64,000 nucleotides of DNA from assembly GCA_002104945.1 (NCBI GenBank), contig MCFH01000008.1:1108501-1172500 (forward strand). The letters are read 5' to 3'. The notes under the pieces were generated by a model, which was not told the DNA's origin, did not search any database, and worked only from the letters and a program-made list of their open reading frames with translations. This DNA comes from Piromyces finnis. Taxonomy: Eukaryota; Neocallimastigomycota; Neocallimastigomycetes; Neocallimastigales; Neocallimastigaceae. Positions within the stretch are counted from its first letter, which is position 1. Each line of letters opens with the position of its first letter. Made by a program: the position numbers and the translations under genes. Below are positions 14,390-30,864 of this stretch, in pieces.

Positions 14390-15341
14390 TTAATATTAAT
14401 AATAATAATAATTAAACAACAACTTGAAGTACTAATCTATATTAACTCTATTTTTTTTATAAAGAAATTTCAAAATTAAAAAAAGCATAAAGAAAATTTC
14501 ATATTTAGTTTTTACATTATCATTAGCAGCGGGTGTAATGACTTATATTTCACTTGTAGAGATGATGCCAGAAGCCGTAAATCAATTTAAAAGTACTGAA
14601 TTACCTTTAAATATAAATCCAGTTTTTGCTCAATCATTATTCTTTTTTATTGGTATTTTATTATGTATTGTTTTTGATTATATCATTGAACATGTTAGTG
14701 GTAAAAATAATCATTTTGATATGGCTGACGATTTAGAAAATATTAAATATGAAGTGGAAGAAAACATAGAGAATACTAACAAATTAAATAATGGTATAAA
14801 TCCATCTCATCCAGATACCGAAGTTACTATTTGTATTGATGATATAAAAGAAGATGATAAAAGAAATTTAAAATATCTTGGTTTTTTAACTGCTTTTGCT
14901 ATTACTTTTCACAATATTCCAGAAGGTGTGGCTACTTTCTCATCTGCTGTTTCAAATACTAAAACTGGTATAATGTTAACAGTTGCTATTTCAATACATA
15001 ATATTCCTGAAGGATTAAGTGTTGCTTTTCCAATATATTTTTCTACTGGAAATAAGGTTAAGGCTTTCTTATGGGGTGCCTTTTCTGGTGTTGCTGAACC
15101 ACTTGCTGCTTTAACTGAATACTTAATTCTTAAGATTTTTAAAATTGAAAATACTGATTTTTCTCCATTTTCTCATGGTATTATTTTCGCTGTTGTTGCT
15201 GGTGTTATGACTTATATTAGTCTTTGTGAACTTTTACCAACAGCAAGAAAATTCGATAATTCAGGTTCTATTACAATGAAAGGTTTTATTATTGGTATGG
15301 CAATTATGGCAATTTCTCTAGTTTTGTTAGATATCTTTTAA
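14265..15341 (+). CDS. ZIP-family zinc/metal transporter (ZupT/GufA-like)
   Basis: Two exons, 14265-14350 and 14465-15341, give 320 residues. Donor GTAAAT and acceptor AAAG; the split Leu codon is restored at the junction. The protein has about eight hydrophobic segments, starting with a membrane segment at residues 7-28. The ZIP signature is plain: GVMTYISLVEMMPEA around residue 52, then HNIPEG at 178-183 and again HNIPEGLSVAFP from 207, whose His and Glu residues form the binuclear metal site in this family. The acidic, Asn-rich loop at about 105-163 is the variable loop between membrane segments 3 and 4. The motifs match the ZupT/SLC39A11/GufA branch, so transport of Zn(II) and perhaps other divalent ions into the cytosol is expected. 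Plasma membrane versus vacuole cannot be decided from sequence. Confidence 0.9.
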
Positions 15342-17674
15342 ATTTTTTTTTTTTTTAAAAAAAGGAAGAAGGAAAAAAAAAAGTTTTTAAAGTTTAAGAT
15401 ATTTATAAAAGAATTTTTTAATATTATTATTTGCTGTTCTGTTCCTCTTTTGTAATATATCTTTTTCATTATAGAAGAATTAAGAAAAAATCAAAAATAT
15501 CATGGATAATGCTTATTTCAAAATTTATAAAATTTCAAATTCAATTTGAAACAAAAAATTCAAATCTTTTATAAAATTTAAATATCAAAATTCAAAAATC
15601 AAAAATCAATTAAAAATTAAATCTTAATTCAATATTTATAATTTTAATATTTTTTTTTAATACAACATTATAATTTATTTAATATTTATGAAAATCAACA
15701 TAATAGTATATATATAATTAATTATTAAAAAAATATAAATGATTTAATCTCTATAAGTCTATAGTCAGCTCAATTATTATAAATATGAAATTCCACATTA
15801 TAATAATTAAAAATCTTATTAAACATAATGGAAAAGGATTTAATCCCAAAAAAAATCATATCAGTTACTATTCAAAATTATTAATAAGAAATATATTTAA
15901 ATTACTATGAATGACATGAAAATTAAAAAAAAAAAACCGGTTAACATTAATTTATAAAAGTTTTTTTTCTTTTAACACAAATATAATAATTTTTTATATG
16001 AACGGTAATTTTTTTAAAAGTTTAAAGAACTTTTTTTTCTTTAAATATAACATAATTTAATGCAAAAATTTATATACTAGAGTGATTTTACAATTAAATT
16101 AAAAATGATGATAATTCTAAAGATTTATATTTATTATTTTTTAAAAATACATATTCATATATTCATGTATATAATAATAATTATAATAACAATAACGATA
16201 TTTATTGGTAAATGAATACTTTATATAAATATATGATATTTAGGTCATTCATTTTGGATAGGTTTAAAAAAATTAATGGTGGTTATAGCATGATTTATTA
16301 TGAATCTATATAAAGTGATGTTATTATTTATTATGGTTATTTATGACATCTTAATGAATCATAATTATTAAAAATCTTGTATTTTAACCTATAATAATTT
16401 TACTAGTTTTTTTTTAAAAGAAAAACCTTTATAAATAATGATAATAAAGTTTTGTATTAATTTCATGTTGAACATTCTTTTCATTTATTATTTATTAAAG
16501 TTTAGTAAAAAGGAATCATAAAACTTTACAGAATATTTTTTATTTAAATTTAGATTTATTGATTGTTGTAAAATAAAATGTTTGTAATTCCCAATATTGA
16601 TTAAATTATATAAAGATAAAATAAATATCTTATATAATATCTCATACATTTTTTTTTTTAAATATTGTCTTTAATTGATTTGTTTTAAGTTAGATATAAT
16701 GAATAGTATTTTAGAACTCTATATATATATATTTTTTTTTTGAATACCAAATTTTTAATTTTAATTTATCAATATTCTAATATTCTAATTTCTAATTTTA
16801 AACATATAAAGTATCCATTTGTTATTAAGGTTTTTTTTATTTTTTAATATTAATTATTCATTTGGTATGATTAACTTTTTCTATATAAAAAAAAAAACTA
16901 CTAAAGATGTAATATTAATATTTTGTTGTATTAGTACTATATATATTTAAGTAATGATATATAGATAATATATGAATGAAAAAATAATAAAAAAACTTTT
17001 TTTTAAAAGTCGATTTCTTTTTTTTTTTTTTTTAATATTAATTTAAAAATTCTCATTTATATTTTAAATTTTGTTGTATTAATCAAACATAATTAATTTA
17101 ATTTAATATAAAAGTATTTATTAATTATTTTATTAATATAATTTATTTATATTAATTTTTTTTAAACTTGTTTCATTATTGATTGTATTTTTTTTACTAT
17201 ATATATATATATATTATTATTTTGAAGTTAAATGTATGATTTACTTTTAATGTTTAACTTCATAATTGACAAAAATATTTAAACCTTTTCCCTACTACTA
17301 TATATATACATTTTTTTTTATTTTCTCTAAAATAAAACCAAAAATAATATATATATCTCATTAAATACATCATAATAAATTTCAATAAATACAAAATAAG
17401 CGTAAATATTTTTATTTTATTATAAATATTTCATATAACATATTTTATTAAAGAAAATCACAAATATATTATACTATCTAATAATTCATAACATCTAATT
17501 ATTTAAAAAGTAAGATTTTCTATTTAGATAAGATTTTTTTTTTTTTTTTAAAAAAAATTTAAAATAATATTTCATTTAAAAAATATTATAAAATATATTA
17601 TACAAATAATTTTAAAAGATAAAATAACACATATATTGTAGTTATTAACTTCAAATCTAATATATTTATATATA

Positions 17675-17713
<39 letters not shown>

Positions 17714-17806
17714 GGCAATATATATACTAGATAAATATTAAATTGTTATTATTTTTAATAAAAAAAGTAAATAATAATAATAATAATAATAAAAAATAAT
17801 AAAGTT
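15342..17806. other. Gene-free A+T-rich region with long T tract
   Basis: No gene is supported. A run of 34 T at 17677-17710, followed directly by AG, lies about 95 bases before the next start codon. A 5'-UTR intron ending there is possible but unproven. Confidence 0.5.
17677..17710. repeat. Poly(T) tract, 34 T
   Basis: Uninterrupted T homopolymer followed by AGAGG. It lies upstream of the Dep1/Sds3-like gene and could be a polypyrimidine tract of a leader intron or a nucleosome-excluding promoter element. Confidence 0.85.
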
Positions 17807-21456
<3,650 letters not shown>

Positions 21457-22217
21457 TTTTTATTTAAAATCCTATTTAGTATGCAAAATAACTAAATGAT
21501 ATTCAAACAGCAGATATCCAAAAGAAAAAATATATATATATCTTATTTTCTTTTTTTATTTTTATGCTTCTATTTTATCAATAATATAATATTTTTCTAA
21601 TTAATATACTAATTTAATGTTATTATTATAAATATTAGTAGATTAAATTTATTATTTTTTTATTCTTTAAAAAAATAAAATTGTAAAAAAGAGGTCTTGT
21701 TTTACTTTAAAAAAATAAGAATTCTAATTAAATAATAATAATAAAAGTAAATTTAAATTAATCCCACTTTTTTTAATATGGATTATTAATAAATCATATG
21801 ACTATTAATTTTTAATTTAATACTTTTTTAATTATTATATGTATTATCCATTTATGTTTTTTTTTTTTTTTGAAAGAGTTTTTATTTTTAAAATTTATAA
21901 TTTCCATTTGAATTTTCATATTTTTTTTTTTTTCAACACTCTAATTTACATATTATTAATAAGAATATATATATGTATAAACATATAAATCAAAAAGTGA
22001 ATGGATTTATTGATATATACTTATTAAATAATAATAATAAATTGGAATAGAAAAATTGTGGTACTAAATTCCTTTTCCATAGAAAGCTTAATAGAAGAAT
22101 ATTAATAAAAAAATTTAATATAACTTAATTTTTTAATAATTTATCAAAATTTTTAAAAGAATAAAATTTATAAAGAGCGATAAAAAAAATTTTTGTAAAA
22201 TAAAATAGAATATTAAA
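21457..22217. other. Intergenic region
   Basis: Spacer between two genes on the same strand. Apart from T-rich runs near 21857-21871 and 21920-21934, I see nothing. Confidence 0.5.
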
Positions 22218-23294
22218 ATGATCAAGATTTCTGAAAAATTAAATAAATATGTTATATTAACTTTTTGTGATGTATCATTGTTTGGTCCTAAGGTTGCTTT
22301 AACTGTTGAATCAAAAAATCCGGCCGTTCAAATTAAAAGCCCTTTATTTGATAAAGTTAAAGAATATCAAGATAAGAAAATAGCGAAGTATCAAAATAAT
22401 GAATTTTTAGAAGAAATTGGAAGTACTTTAGAACCCATTACATCTGAATTCCAAGATTTTTCTGAATTTCTTGTTATTCAAAATGAAAAAGATGTAATTA
22501 TTATTATATTTTTAAAATGCTATTAAAATTTGTTTAAATTAAAAAATTTCAAAAAAAAAAAAATATTACAAATTAAAATTCAATATACTAATACACATGT
22601 TCCTATAACTTTTATTATTAATGAATTTCAAACAATATTAAAGTATTCTTTAATAACAATTACTGCAAGATTACCAGAGTATACAAATGCACTTCTTTCA
22701 AAATCTTTAATAAATTTATTTATCGAAAATTCAGTCGAGAGTGTTATAATAGTATCCTCTTTAGATACAAATATTCCTTCTGATAAAAAAATATATGGAT
22801 ATAGTACTTCAGGAAAATTAATGGGTACTTGATGCTATTAATAAAGAATTAGTAATATATATGTATAAATAATTAATTATTTTTATTATTCTTTTATTAC
22901 ATATATATAGTTCCAAATGTTGAAATTCTTGATGATGATTTACAATTAAATAATTCTTTCCTTAATACTTTAAAAATTTTGCTTAATATTAAAAACATTC
23001 CAACAATTTATTTAGTTTGTTTAGGAAAGAAGATTTATAAGGATACTCAATTGGAAGAACAGGTAAAACTATAATAACAAAAATTTTAAAGTATAATTAT
23101 TTTATAAAAGTAATGGTTCATAAAAATTAATGTTATTTATTCTCTATATATAATTGTTAAATAAATTGCTCTATTAGAATTTAAAATTAATGAAAGACGT
23201 CCTAAATTCAATAACAGGTTTAACCTTTAAAAATACCAAACCACAATTAAGTGATAGTCTAACACAAAAAACTGAAGAATTATTATATATATAA
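22218..23294 (+). CDS. Proteasome assembly chaperone 1 (PSMG1/PAC1)-like protein
   Basis: Four exons, 22218-22493, 22644-22824, 22911-23062 and 23178-23294, encode 241 residues. The start has no upstream in-frame alternative. The stretch between the first two exons could be read as protein but contains no AG before 22642, and it carries a good TACTAAT branch point at about 22586, so I treat it as intron. The product aligns by eye in order with animal PAC1: a central block of beta strands ending VESVIIVSS, then VPNVEILDDD, then NIKNIPTIYLVCLG, which parallels the PNIVHDLP and VWKIPAILYLC region of PSMG1. PAC1 pairs with PAC2 to assemble the 20S proteasome alpha ring. The match is remote and made from memory, so the name is tentative. 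Confidence 0.55.
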
Positions 23295-23812
23295 TTAATA
23301 TTACAATTGTTACAAATCATTTAATTATTACAGAAATTATAAAAAATTCCTTGTTTATAAAGTAATAATAATTCCATAAAAAAAAAAAAGGCTGTAAAAT
23401 ACATATATATATATATATATATATAAACCAAATTATCTAAACATTTATATAGTATTAACAAAAAATATCTATTAACATGTAACTAAATTTAAATTCTAAT
23501 ACTCTTTAAAAATAATAAAAATAATACATTAATCACTTATTATCTTACTCCTGAAGAATATATTATTTTTTAAACACATTATTTTTATTATACTTTATTT
23601 TACTTTATTTTTTTTTTATTAAATTGATAATTTGATATTATTGTATTATAACAATAACAAATTGTTATTGTTATTGTTATTATTTTTTTTGATATATTTG
23701 TAATTTTCAATAAATAGTATTTAAATACTTTTATTATTATTATTTTTTTTATATATAAATTTCGAAATTATATGATATTTTTTTTGCTTCATATTTTTGT
23801 TTAATAATTTCC
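23295..23812. other. Convergent 3' spacer
   Basis: Spacer between two converging genes. It has an A12 run near 23382-23393 just past the upstream stop, a TA repeat at about 23402-23425, and an AATAACAATAACAAATTGTTATTGTTATTG inverted repeat near 23647-23680 that could form a hairpin and help end both transcripts. Confidence 0.55.
23647..23680. terminator. Inverted repeat in convergent 3' spacer, possible 3'-end hairpin
   Basis: AACAATAACAA is followed by TTGTTATTGTTATTGTT, which gives a hairpin arm of at least 11 base pairs with almost no loop. It lies between two converging genes. A role in 3'-end formation is inference. Confidence 0.4.
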
Positions 23813-25004
23813 TTATGATCGTATATTGTTATTAGCACCACGTCCTCTGTTACTATTTCTTCCCCGTCCTAAATATTATTTTTAAAAAATTAAAAGATTA
23901 ATAAATTATGCGATAAATACAACACATATATATAGATAATTCATAAAATATATTTTAAAATAAACAAAAAACCAAATTTTATATTTTTATTATAATTACC
24001 TCTTCCTCTCATATTATTACGATTACGCATTTGATTTTTATTTCTTTGACTTTCTTCTTTAACATTATCTATAACCTATTATTGAGAATTGAATTCAAAT
24101 ATATAAAGATTTGAAAATAATTAATTATTTTTAATTTGTCTAAATATAATAATTATTAATAATAATATTTTACATCATCTTGAATTCTTAAATATTTAAT
24201 GGAAGAACCACGAATATAACATTCTTCTAAGCTGTAAAAGGTTTCACCATCCTTTCAAATATTATATATAGGAATATTAATATATTTACATTTTAATATT
24301 AATTAATTGTAATAAGATTTAATAATTTAATTACCGGTGAGGTTAAAATAACTTTTTGTAAACTAATGTTCATCCAAGGCTATTTTTATTTAATAAAAAA
24401 AAAGTAATTTATATATATATATACATATTATAATTAAGTTAATAAATTTAACTTTTTCTTTAAAAAAAAAAAAAAAAAATTTAAAGTACTGTTTTAAAAT
24501 ATTTTTTAAAATATAATAAATTGTACAAATTATATTTATAAATATTTATTATATTTATATATATTTTTTGTTAATTATTATTGAACCATTGAAATGTAAA
24601 ATACATTTATATCAGTTTTTTTTAAGATTTACATTAATCTTTCAAATCTTTTGTTGATCTTTTTAAAATTATTATGTTTTCAGTATATTTTTATTTATTT
24701 TATTTTAAAGATTTGAAACTAATAATTATTTTTATAAATTATAAAATTTTTTTATATTCCTTAAATGGTATAATATTTACATCACAATTTACTAAATGGC
24801 CATTATATGTTTCACCATTTTTTAATTCAACTTGCATTGGACGACCCTTTGAAGCATTTAATAATGATAATGGTAACTATAATAGATTATACATATAATA
24901 GATTTATTAATTTGATTTATTTTATTTTTTTTTTGATTAATCTTTTCGTATTTATTGATTTCCTTTAATAATTTAAAATTTATATATATATATATATATA
25001 CCAT
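23813..25004 (-). CDS. LSM4: U6 snRNA-associated Sm-like protein LSM4
   Basis: Six exons on the minus strand (25004-25002, 24876-24781, 24379-24335, 24251-24174, 24075-24000, 23868-23813) give 117 residues. The first coding exon is only the ATG, followed at once by a GTATAT donor. The next exon opens LPLSLLNAS, exactly where LSM4 proteins have MLPLSLL. The Sm1 motif [20 protein letters not shown] and the Sm2 motif [14 protein letters not shown] are intact. The tail is Arg/Asn/Gly-rich and ends in RGRG repeats, as in other LSM4 proteins. LSM4 sits in the Lsm2-8 ring on U6 snRNA in the nucleus and in the Lsm1-7 ring in cytoplasmic mRNA decay. The gene converges on the PAC1-like gene and faces away from the kinase gene. 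Confidence 0.95.
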
Positions 25005-25250
25005 TTTTTGAAATATATATTAGTGTTGAGATTTTTGTTAAAAAGAAAATATAAGAAGTATTTTAAATTAATGAAACTCCAAAAAATTATAAAATTTTGA
25101 TTTCGAATTATTGAAAATGATTTTTATACAAATTTTAAATTATTGTTGAATTGTTGAATAATTATAAATACAATTATTAAATAAATAATTTAAATTAAAT
25201 ATATATATCTGCTATATATTGTACAAATATAGTACAAAGAAAGATAATCC

Positions 25251-25285
<35 letters not shown>

Positions 25286-26928
25286 ATATATGTTTTAATA
25301 TAACTTATTTTTTCTTAAAAAATTATAAAAAGAAAAAATTAACTTGAAAAATAATTTTATTTATTTGTTTAAATTTAATTTATATTAATATATAATTTCA
25401 TGTAATATAAAAATAAAATTTTACATTTTAAATAAAAATCTCTATTACTATTAGCATAATGAAGTGATATATAAATATATTTTTAAATAAGTGAATGATC
25501 TTTTATAAGAAAAAAACTTGACAATTATTAATTAACTTATAAAAAACCACAACATTATTTTCTTCTATTGATATTTATTTTATTTTATAATGGATTTACC
25601 TTTTTTTTATTTTAAACTAAACTGATAATTAATTGAATTCCATCCACTATTAACAAGATAATATATTTCCCAAAAATTTTTAATAAAATGATTTAAGTCG
25701 CATTCATTTATTATAAAAAAACGTTTTAAAATAATTTATTTATTAACATAAAATAAAATGAATATTTTTATAAATACATATTCAAACCAGTGAATAAAGG
25801 TATCAAAGTATAAATTTTAAATTATACCTTTTGATTAATATATCAATTTTTTAATATTTTTATTTTTAACAAATATATACGTATATACTGTGTATATACA
25901 TTTGCAAATATTTAAATTCACCTTTCATAATATTAGCTTTCATAATATTATTTAAGATTTAAATAATTATTGGTTTAATTAATTATATATTTATTTGACT
26001 TTTTATTAGAATATTCATATATTTATCATATGTTTTCCCATAAAAGCATTAATACTTAAAATTTAATACATTTATTTCATAAAAACACATTTACATTTAT
26101 TAAATCATATGTTATTTATTATTACTATACCCATTAGATATAATTAATTTTATAATTATAAAATAACAAATTGTTTTTAACATTTTTATGTAATTTTAAT
26201 TTTTAATATTTTTTTCGGGAATCTTAATTTACTATTTTAAAGGGAAGAAATATTATATAATAGAGTGATTAAAATAGAATAATATATAATATATAATAAA
26301 TATTTTGTCAATAACTCATTAATAATAATAATAATAACATTATTATTTTATTGAATATTAGAACTATCTACTGTTATAAAAAAAAAAAACTTTATTAAAT
26401 TATTCAATATAAGTTAAATTCTAGTTTTCATTGTAGAATTTTAACAGCAAATTTTAAAGATAATAGCAGTAATTAAGTACTAAAAACTAAAAAGATAATA
26501 AAATAATAAAACAAAATTCTGTTTTTTTAATTATTACAAATTTAAAACAATAATAAAATGTAAATTATAGATAAATATAAATATATGATAATTTTTAAAA
26601 TTTTATTATTATTTATTATTTCTTTTTTAAAAATATATTTAATTTAGATAATTAATAAAAATAGTTCTTTACTTTAAATTCATTAAATATTATATACCTT
26701 TTTTTTTTTTTTTTCAAAATTAAAAAAATTAAAACATCAATAATAATAATAAAAAAAACATTAATTATATATATTATTAATGAATATAATAAATAATATT
26801 ATATAGCTCATATAATAATCACCATAATATATACAGATTTTTTAACTGGAAAAATATTCTTTATAAATGCTTATTTAAGACTAATAATATATATAGAAAA
26901 ACCCTTAATAATCAAATAATTATAAAAA
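25005..26928. other. Divergent intergenic region
   Basis: About 1.9 kb between the LSM4 start and the kinase start, which point away from each other. I see no coding region. It holds long T and A runs, for example about 25251-25281, and presumably carries both promoters. Confidence 0.5.
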
Positions 26929-29900
26929 ATGTCAAATGTTAGTATATAATATATACTATTGTAAAATTTCATTTTTATCGGTTTTTAACTTTCGTTATAT
27001 ACGATTTTTATGCATTACTAAATTTTTTTTAAAAAAATAATCAACTTCAAAAGTATCAAAATGAAGAAAAGGCTGCTATAAATTTTATCGAATCAACACT
27101 AGGAGAAAGTCTCTCCATTAATGACAATATTCAACGAACTTTAAGAAGTGGTGTAATACTCTGCAGGTAGTTATTAAAGGTGTTAAAAGAAAAAAAAAAT
27201 TTTTTATTATTAAAAAATTTTTATTTAATACATATAATAAAAGAATTATACAAAAAGTTAAACCCGAACTGATGCCAAGAATTAGTGCAAGACCACTTCC
27301 ATTTTTACAGGTTATTCTTCTTATAATATATTGTATTATTGATAATATGAAAATTAAATATAAACATAAATATTTTTAATCAGTTGAAATATGTTTGATA
27401 TTTTTTTTTAAAAAAATAATGTTAATAATTAAAATATTATATAATATTTATTTATTATTTAATATTCAACAATAAGATGGAGAATATTCACAATTTCCTT
27501 AATGCGTCTAAAGAACTTGGTGTAAAGCCAGATAACCTTTTTCAAACTTCAGATTTATATGAGGGAACAGATATGAATAAGGTAAAATAACATAAAATAA
27601 CAAGGATAAAATTTTAAAAAATTGCAGAATAAAAAAAACTAATTATATATAAACTCCCCATTATATAAATATATATTACAACTAAAAGGTTTTTCATACG
27701 TTGATATCCTTAGATAAGGTTTTAAAAGGGGAAGATGATGATAATTTAAATATTGAGATTTCAAACAATTCCTTAAATAAAAAACAACCAAATTCAAACA
27801 AAAATAGAAGTAAACATGTATCGACAATCGAAATATTTGAACAATCACAGAGAAATAATTCGGCAAGAGTTTCGCCAATTGATGACGATAAGGAAGTTGA
27901 ACAATATGTAATTTTCTTTTTTAAACAACTTATAATATTCAATATATTTAATTAACGGATATGTATTAACTGTGATTAAATTATAATTTCACATTGAATT
28001 ATTAAATACGATTCAAAAATAAAATAAAAAAGCAATTAGGAAATGGGATTGGAAGAGGTCAGTTTGGATGTGTTTATAGGTATTACAATAATTAATATGA
28101 TAAAATACTTCAATATTTTTTTAAAAATAATTAGAAAAAATTAATAACCAAAAATGTTTACTAGAGCACTAAATTTAGTAACAGGTCAAATTGTAGCAAT
28201 AAAAAGAATAAAACTTGAAGATCAAAATAAAGAAGATATCGATTCATTAATGGTTTGTTCATAATTATTAAAAAGTCAAATTAATTGAATAGGAAAAATG
28301 TATTAAAATTTAATTAATTATAAAATAGCAAGAAGTTGAATTACTGCAATCATTATCACACCCATGTATTGTTAGTTATTATGGATTTATTCTTAATGAA
28401 GAATATTTAAATATTATTTTAGAGTACGTTCTTTCCAATATAATTATTCAAATATATAAAAGAAGAAAAAAAATTTTAAATTAAAATCTCTAAAATTTTT
28501 AAATTTATAATTAGATTTGTAGAAAATGGATCCTTATTAAATACCTTAAAGTCATTTGGTAATTTTCCTGAAAAATTAATAGCTAATTATACAGTAAAAA
28601 TATTAGAAGGTTTAGAATATTTGCATAAAAAAGGAGTAGTCCATTGTGATTTAAAAGTAATTTAGTAAAAATATAGATAATATTCAAATATATATATAAT
28701 ATCAATTATTAATATTATAAAATTTATATGATGGATAGGCAGCAAATGTTTTGACAACAAAATCAGGAGATGTAAAATTAACAGATTTTGGTGTAAGTAG
28801 AAGATTAAATGTAATGGATGAAAAAACAAGTGCTGTTGTTGGAACCCCAAATTGGAGTATATATAGATAAATAAAATAACATTACTTTCAGTACTATTTT
28901 TTTTAATTAAACTATATAATATATTTTTTAAATATAGTGGCTCCAGAAATTATAACATTAAGTGGAATAGTTCCACAATCAGATTTATGGTAATTTAATT
29001 TTTAAAAATAAAAATTGTTTTTAAATTATAAAAATACTCATTATTTATAAATAATGAATATTATAACATTGAAATAGGAGTCTTGGATGTACAATAATAG
29101 AATTATACACAGGAAAACCACCATATTCAGATCTCTTACCAATGGCAGCTCTATTTCATATTGTTGAAGGTAAAAATAATTATTAAAAAAGTCCTGTCCT
29201 TTACATGTACAATTAATAAAAATATCAATTTTTTTAATATAAATGTTTCATTTTTTTCTTAATATAGATTCTTGTCCACCACTTCCTGAAGATATATCAG
29301 ATGTAATGTTTAATATTTATAAAAAAGTGTCATATTTAATATTAACTCTACTTTAATATATAATAATACTCTATTAAATTATTATTATAGGAACTGGTTG
29401 ATTTCTTACATATATGCTTTAAAAAAGAACCATCAGAAAGAAAATCAGCTACAGAATTATTAGAACACAAATGGATTTTACATAATGCGCATCATGTAAA
29501 TAAAGATTAAAATCAATATTGAATAATTTTTATAATACAATAATATTATTTATTACAATTACATTATTAAATTAAAATCCACAGTAAAATGCATTCTCTC
29601 AACTGAATGTATATATATTTATATATATAAAACAATACATAAATATAGGAATATATATTATAATATATATCTTAATGAAATAAATAATTATTAACTGATG
29701 CTATAATCAATATCCATATTAATTTCAATTTAGTGTATTTCATTAATGCATATCAATAATAATATGAAATATGAAGAAAAAAAAAAAAAAAAAAAAGAGC
29801 ATAAAGTTTTATAATAATATAATTTTTATTAGTGGATTAATATATATTAAATAATTATTAATTGATAAAGAATATTTTATCTCTTTAATATCTATTATTG

Positions 29901-30864
29901 CTATTTTTTTCTCGTAATATTGTTTTTATTGATTAATAATTTGAAAAGTATAATAAATTATTAATTTTTTAATTTTAAAAAAAAAAAAGTAATAAAATAT
30001 GAAAATATTAAATTTTATATATTATGATATTTTGAAATTTATAATATAAAATATTATTTTATATTTTTCTTTTAAATGAATAATATTAATTTAATATTAA
30101 AAATTAGTATTTTGTTTAATGAACTATTTTATTGATCTGTTATTTATTATTGTTTATTCTTAAAATATTATTTGTATAAATAGGATCCAAGAAAACGCAT
30201 TCTTATTGATGTAAAATCGAATAAACAAATAAATAATGTTAATAATTCAACAAATACATTATATAGTCCAAGAGTACAGTCTAAGTTATATTCAACTAAA
30301 TCAAATCAAAGAAATTCATATAAAAGTGAAGGAAATATAAATAAAGATGAAACAATTGTTAATGATATAGATAGTATGGTAGATAGTGTTGAGTCTCTTA
30401 ATCTTAACAAAAGGAAAAATTGTAGATCTGAATATATAGAACCTGCGATGATGAAACAAAACTCTCTAGGTAGTTTGTTGCTACGATCAAAGACATTGCC
30501 TATTAAAAATAATGAAAAAATAAAAAAAAATTTATTAAAGGAATATAAACATGAGATAAAAATGGAAGAAAAGAAAGAAAGGAAAATGCTTATCGAAGAA
30601 GAAAATTTTTGCAATGATAATGGTTGGCTTAGTGGGCCGGCAGGTTTACAGATGATAAATGAAAGTAATAATATCCAAACAAATAATAGAAGTGACCAGC
30701 AGAGAAGAAGAACACTTCAAGTACCAGAATATCATACAAGACATCATTCATTGTCCTTACCATTATCTCAAGATAAATGTGATTATACTGATAAAAAAAG
30801 ATATAGAAGAAAAAGTGCATTATCACAAGATAAAGAATATAATAAGGATTGTATTGTTTCATAA
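26929..30864 (+). CDS. Calponin-homology domain + Cdc7/SepH-type protein kinase fusion
   Basis: Fifteen exons encode 655 residues. The first is 26929-26937 (Met-Ser-Asn), then 27054-27166, 27244-27310, 27477-27581, 27689-27907, 28033-28079, 28165-28252, 28329-28423, 28515-28656, 28739-28856, 28938-28989, 29078-29169, 29268-29302, 29391-29495 and 30184-30864. Residues 4-112 are a type-3 (transgelin-like) calponin-homology domain with [24 protein letters not shown] and [11 protein letters not shown] linker leads to a kinase domain at 172-428: glycine loop GRGQFG (178-183), VAIK Lys200, HCDLK at 291-295, DFG at 311-313, NWMAPE at 333-338. The lobe C wording, [16 protein letters not shown] and [11 protein letters not shown], resembles Cdc7/SepH of the septation network. 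The catalytic loop has Cys292 where RD kinases have Arg. The C-terminal 226 residues are Lys/Asn/Ser-rich. The last intron is unusually long, so the 3' exon is less certain. Confidence 0.82.
29777..29796. repeat. Poly(A) tract, 20 A, in the last kinase intron
   Basis: Homopolymer inside the 688-nt intron 29496-30183. It follows the stop (TAA at 29508-29510) that would be used if this intron were retained. Confidence 0.8.

Noticed and set aside
22530-22643. Open frame upstream of PAC1-like exon 2
   Set aside because: It has no AG acceptor before 22642, holds a TACTAAT branch site, and splicing at 22644 restores the expected family spacing.
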